DNA from: Rikenella sp.
GTDB taxonomy: Bacteria > Bacteroidota > Bacteroidia > Bacteroidales > Rikenellaceae
Length of the DNA: 7,828 bases
NCBI GenBank assembly: GCA_029054535.1
Contig: JAIDFC010000047.1
Coordinates: 1 to 7,828 of the forward strand
Direction: 5' to 3'
This document shows, piece by piece, positions 5,906-7,828 of the stretch (positions within the stretch are counted from its first letter, which is position 1; every line of letters begins with the position of its first letter). The notes beneath the pieces are model-generated. The model was not told the DNA's origin. It made no database searches and was given only the letters and a program-made list of their open reading frames with translations. Made by a program: the position numbers and the translations under genes.

Positions 5906-5970
5906 ATCTCGGCGACAGCACCTATTGTTCACAAAAAGAACAGTTCTATACAATAGCCAGCGACCGAGAT
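5906..5970 (-). repeat. Terminal nested hairpin with inverted copy of the 20-nt core
   Basis: ATCTCGG (5906-5912) pairs with CCGAGAT (5964-5970). Inside it, CTATTGT (5922-5928) pairs with ACAATAG (5950-5956), or alternatively TGTTC with GAACA. Positions 5925-5944 are the exact reverse complement of the core at 3915-3934 (20 of 20). It starts about 14 nt beyond the sulfatase stop, so it would be in that transcript's 3' end. It lacks a T-run after the stem, so I do not call it an intrinsic terminator. Confidence 0.65.
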
Positions 5971-5983
5971 ACAAAGAATCGTA

Positions 5984-7588
5984 CTAATCAGCGAGTTCCG
6001 GACAAGGCGGGAGTTCTTCGTTATAATAAACGGCCAGACGTTTGAGCTCTTTGACGAGTCGGGCGGTCTGTTTTTCGGTCCCCTTCGAGCCGTAGAGGTT
6101 GTGCATCTCGCGAGGGTCGCGACGCAGGTCGTAGAGTTCGAAGTAATGTTCCGCCGGGACCGGCGTTTCGTTGCTGAAGAAGTAGATCAGTTTCCAGCGT
6201 CCGTCGTGCACGCCGGCATGCTGCATGACATTGTGGATGCCCGGATTTTCGAAATAGCGGTAATAGAGCGTCTTGCGCCAGTTTTTGCCCGGCCGCACCG
6301 CCCGGTCTCCGCCCTGTGCGATGGCCCGGAACGATTCGCCCTGCATGCTGTCCGGCTTGGCGATGCCGCACCAGTCGAGCAAGGTCGGCGCGAAGTCGAT
6401 GTTCTGCACCAGCGTGTTGCGCGCCTCGGTGCCCGCCGGAATCGCGCGCGGATAGCGGATCACGAGCGGCATCCGCATCGACTCTTCGTACATGAACCGT
6501 TTGTCGAACCAGCCGTGTTCGCCCATGTAGAAGCTCTGATCCGAGGCATAGACGACGATCGTATTCTCGGCCATCCCCGTGCTATCGAGGTAGTCGAGAA
6601 TTTTCCCGACATTCTCGTCGACGGCTGCGATGGTCGAGAAGTAGTCGCGCATGTAGCGTTGAAATTTCCACCGCGTGAGACTGTCGCCCGTGGGCGGATT
6701 GCTGTAGTAGGCGTCGTTCGCCGCATCGTACGACGCGATGTAGGCCTCCCGCTCCGTAGAGTCCATGAACCGGTAGTCGGGCCCCCAGTCCGTTTTCGGG
6801 TCCCACCCTTCGCGCCGCGTGTAGAGCTTCAGGTCGTAGGCCGGCATCAGGTGGTCGACGATGGTCATCTCCTGTCGACCGGCCGCCACCCGACCGCTGT
6901 AGTCGTCGAACAGGTTGTCCGGATAGGGAAAGAACGTATGCTCGTGCAGGGTCAGGTGCCGCGGCGCGGGCTGGAAATTCCGATGCGGGGCCTTGTTGTG
7001 CACCATGATGAAGAACGGCCGGTCTTTGTGCCGGTCGATCCACTCGATGCTCTCGTCGGCCACGATGTCGGTTACGTAGCCCCGCTGCCGCACCGTGTCG
7101 CCGCTCATCACCACGAAATCGGGGTTGTAGTACATCCCCTGGTCGTCCAGCACTTTCCAGTAGTCGAACCCGGTGGGATAGGTCTTCAGGTGCCACTTGC
7201 CGATAATGGCCGTCGCGTACCCGTTCGCTTTCAATACCTTAGGCAGCGTAGTCTGCGAACCGTCGAAGAAGTCGGCATTGGTCCGAAAACCGTTGCTGTA
7301 GCTGTGTTTCCCGGTCAGAATGGTCGCACGGCTCGGCCCCGAAACCGAGTTCCCGCAGTAAGCCCGGTCGAACCGAACGCCTTCGGCGGCGATCCGGTCG
7401 ATATTCGGGGTCGGGGCGACCTGAGACAAGGGGTGTCCGTACGCGCTGATCGCCTGGAAGGCATGGTCGTCGGACATGATATAAATGATATTGGGCCGCT
7501 TGGGCTCCTCTTTCTCGGCGGTTCGCGCGAACGCTCCGCCGGTGGCGGCGCACAACGCGCCGGGCAACACCAGTAGTTTTCCGTTCAT
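5984..7588 (-). CDS. Exported Ser-type S1 sulfatase, GlcNAc-6-sulfatase-like
   Basis: The product has 534 aa from ATG 7588. A longer in-frame start at 7750 is rejected, because it would add an Arg-rich tail in front of a clean signal peptide. The signal peptide is MNGKLLVLPGALCAATGGAFA, cleaved after AFA (residue 21). Alkaline-phosphatase-fold sulfatase motifs are: metal ligands D40-D41 in IMSDDH; core S83-G-P-S-R87 with LTGK (91-94), where Ser83 should become formylglycine; GKWHL (130-134); NKAPH (198-202); SDQ (349-351); and GEHGWFDKRFMYEES (356-370). The Ser core means it depends on an anaerobic radical-SAM maturase (anSME), not encoded here. The layout, including PAPRHL and the DKRFMYEES motif, matches my memory of Bacteroides S1_11 GlcNAc-6-O-sulfatases. 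A periplasmic role in host glycan (mucin or glycosaminoglycan) desulfation is likely. The exact substrate is inference. No SusC/D or glycoside hydrolase is adjacent. Confidence 0.93.
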   Translation of the reverse strand: MNGKLLVLPGALCAATGGAFARTAEKEEPKRPNIIYIMSDDHAFQAISAYGHPLSQVAPTPNIDRIAAEGVRFDRAYCGNSVSGPSRATILTGKHSYSNGFRTNADFFDGSQTTLPKVLKANGYATAIIGKWHLKTYPTGFDYWKVLDDQGMYYNPDFVVMSGDTVRQRGYVTDIVADESIEWIDRHKDRPFFIMVHNKAPHRNFQPAPRHLTLHEHTFFPYPDNLFDDYSGRVAAGRQEMTIVDHLMPAYDLKLYTRREGWDPKTDWGPDYRFMDSTEREAYIASYDAANDAYYSNPPTGDSLTRWKFQRYMRDYFSTIAAVDENVGKILDYLDSTGMAENTIVVYASDQSFYMGEHGWFDKRFMYEESMRMPLVIRYPRAIPAGTEARNTLVQNIDFAPTLLDWCGIAKPDSMQGESFRAIAQGGDRAVRPGKNWRKTLYYRYFENPGIHNVMQHAGVHDGRWKLIYFFSNETPVPAEHYFELYDLRRDPREMHNLYGSKGTEKQTARLVKELKRLAVYYNEELPPCPELAD

Positions 7589-7622
7589 AGACGTCGATCG
7601 TAAGATTTTGGATTTAGCGACC

Positions 7623-7630
7623 CAAAGATA
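7623..7630 (-). promoter_or_regulatory. -7 box upstream of the sulfatase
   Basis: TATCTTTG is a perfect TAnnTTTG match on the minus strand, 35 nt before ATG 7588. No good TTTG is seen 19 nt upstream. It sits in the 73-nt gap after the preceding gene, so the sulfatase may have its own promoter even though that gene runs in the same direction. Confidence 0.5.
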
Positions 7631-7661
7631 AGGAATTTCGGGCCGAAATACGGTCCGGTCG

Positions 7662-7828
7662 TCAGAAAAGGCAGATCGATGCGAAACATGTCGCCCCGGG
7701 CAGCAGAACTTCGGCCGTCCCGTCCGCCGACACCGGTCGCGCGTCCGCATAAGCCAATCCGTCGCCCGCCAGCTCGCCCGCCTCGTTCACGAAGCCGTAC
7801 CGACCCTCGCACGAGACCAGGACAAATC
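7662..7828 (-). CDS. C-terminal fragment of an unidentified protein, WG-repeat-like
   Basis: An open frame of 54 codons enters from the right edge and stops at TGA 7662-7664. The visible end contains GRYGFVNEAGELAGD, followed about 12 residues later by VSADGTAEV. This resembles one WG-repeat unit (GxxGFIDxxG followed by FxxGxAxV). The last residues are hydrophobic with two Cys (ATCFASICLF). The resemblance rests on a single repeat, so the family is tentative. The frame is preferred over the overlapping Arg-rich minus-strand frame at 7585-7812, which has the skewed composition of a GC-rich shadow. It is 73 nt upstream of the sulfatase, in the same orientation. Confidence 0.55.
   Translation of the reverse strand, partial: FVLVSCEGRYGFVNEAGELAGDGLAYADARPVSADGTAEVLLPGATCFASICLF

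Noticed and set aside
6101..7576. 491-codon plus-strand open frame over the sulfatase
   Set aside because: It is fully antisense to a clear sulfatase with intact catalytic motifs. Its own sequence shows no family features.

Overview
The window most likely comes from the Bacteroidota, probably an Alistipes/Rikenellaceae-type gut bacterium. This is inference from four things: GC-rich coding sequence, fimbrillin-like and FISUMP-domain lipoproteins, a Ser-type S1 sulfatase, and promoters of the Bacteroidota pattern TTTG-N19-TAnnTTTG. The textbook promoter example lies in front of the tRNA. Every gene I can support is on the minus strand, so transcription runs from right to left.

Layout in transcription order, from the right edge. 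(1) 7662-7828 is the C-terminal 54 codons of an unidentified protein with one WG-repeat-like segment. (2) 5984-7588 is an exported Ser-type sulfatase resembling GlcNAc-6-O-sulfatases. (3) 5162-5983 is an 822-bp gene-free block full of inverted and direct repeats, including three tandem ~70-77-nt hairpins that keep their fold while their sequences differ. (4) 4055-5161 is a divergent ROK-family sugar kinase. (5) 3899-4031 is a 133-nt repeat with 9-bp terminal inverted repeats; its homologue lies at 5239-5386, so the ROK gene is bracketed by two direct copies. (6) 3736-3808 is an initiator tRNA-Met with its own promoter and a strong intrinsic terminator. (7) 1-3508 is a two-gene lipoprotein operon: a fimbrillin-like protein with a C-terminal FISUMP domain, then, 15 nt later, a second fimbrial-type lipoprotein that runs off the left edge.

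Functionally the window is a set of small independent units. The lipoprotein pair looks like surface fimbrial or adhesin-type components. The sulfatase would remove sulfate from host glycans in the periplasm. The ROK protein probably phosphorylates a sugar in the cytoplasm. Nothing ties these together beyond adjacency. The most unusual material is the repeat family around the ROK gene. One 20-nt core occurs three times, twice direct and once inverted. The right-hand pair delimits the hairpin block, which looks like a composite non-autonomous element or a structured RNA/ssDNA locus that I do not recognise.
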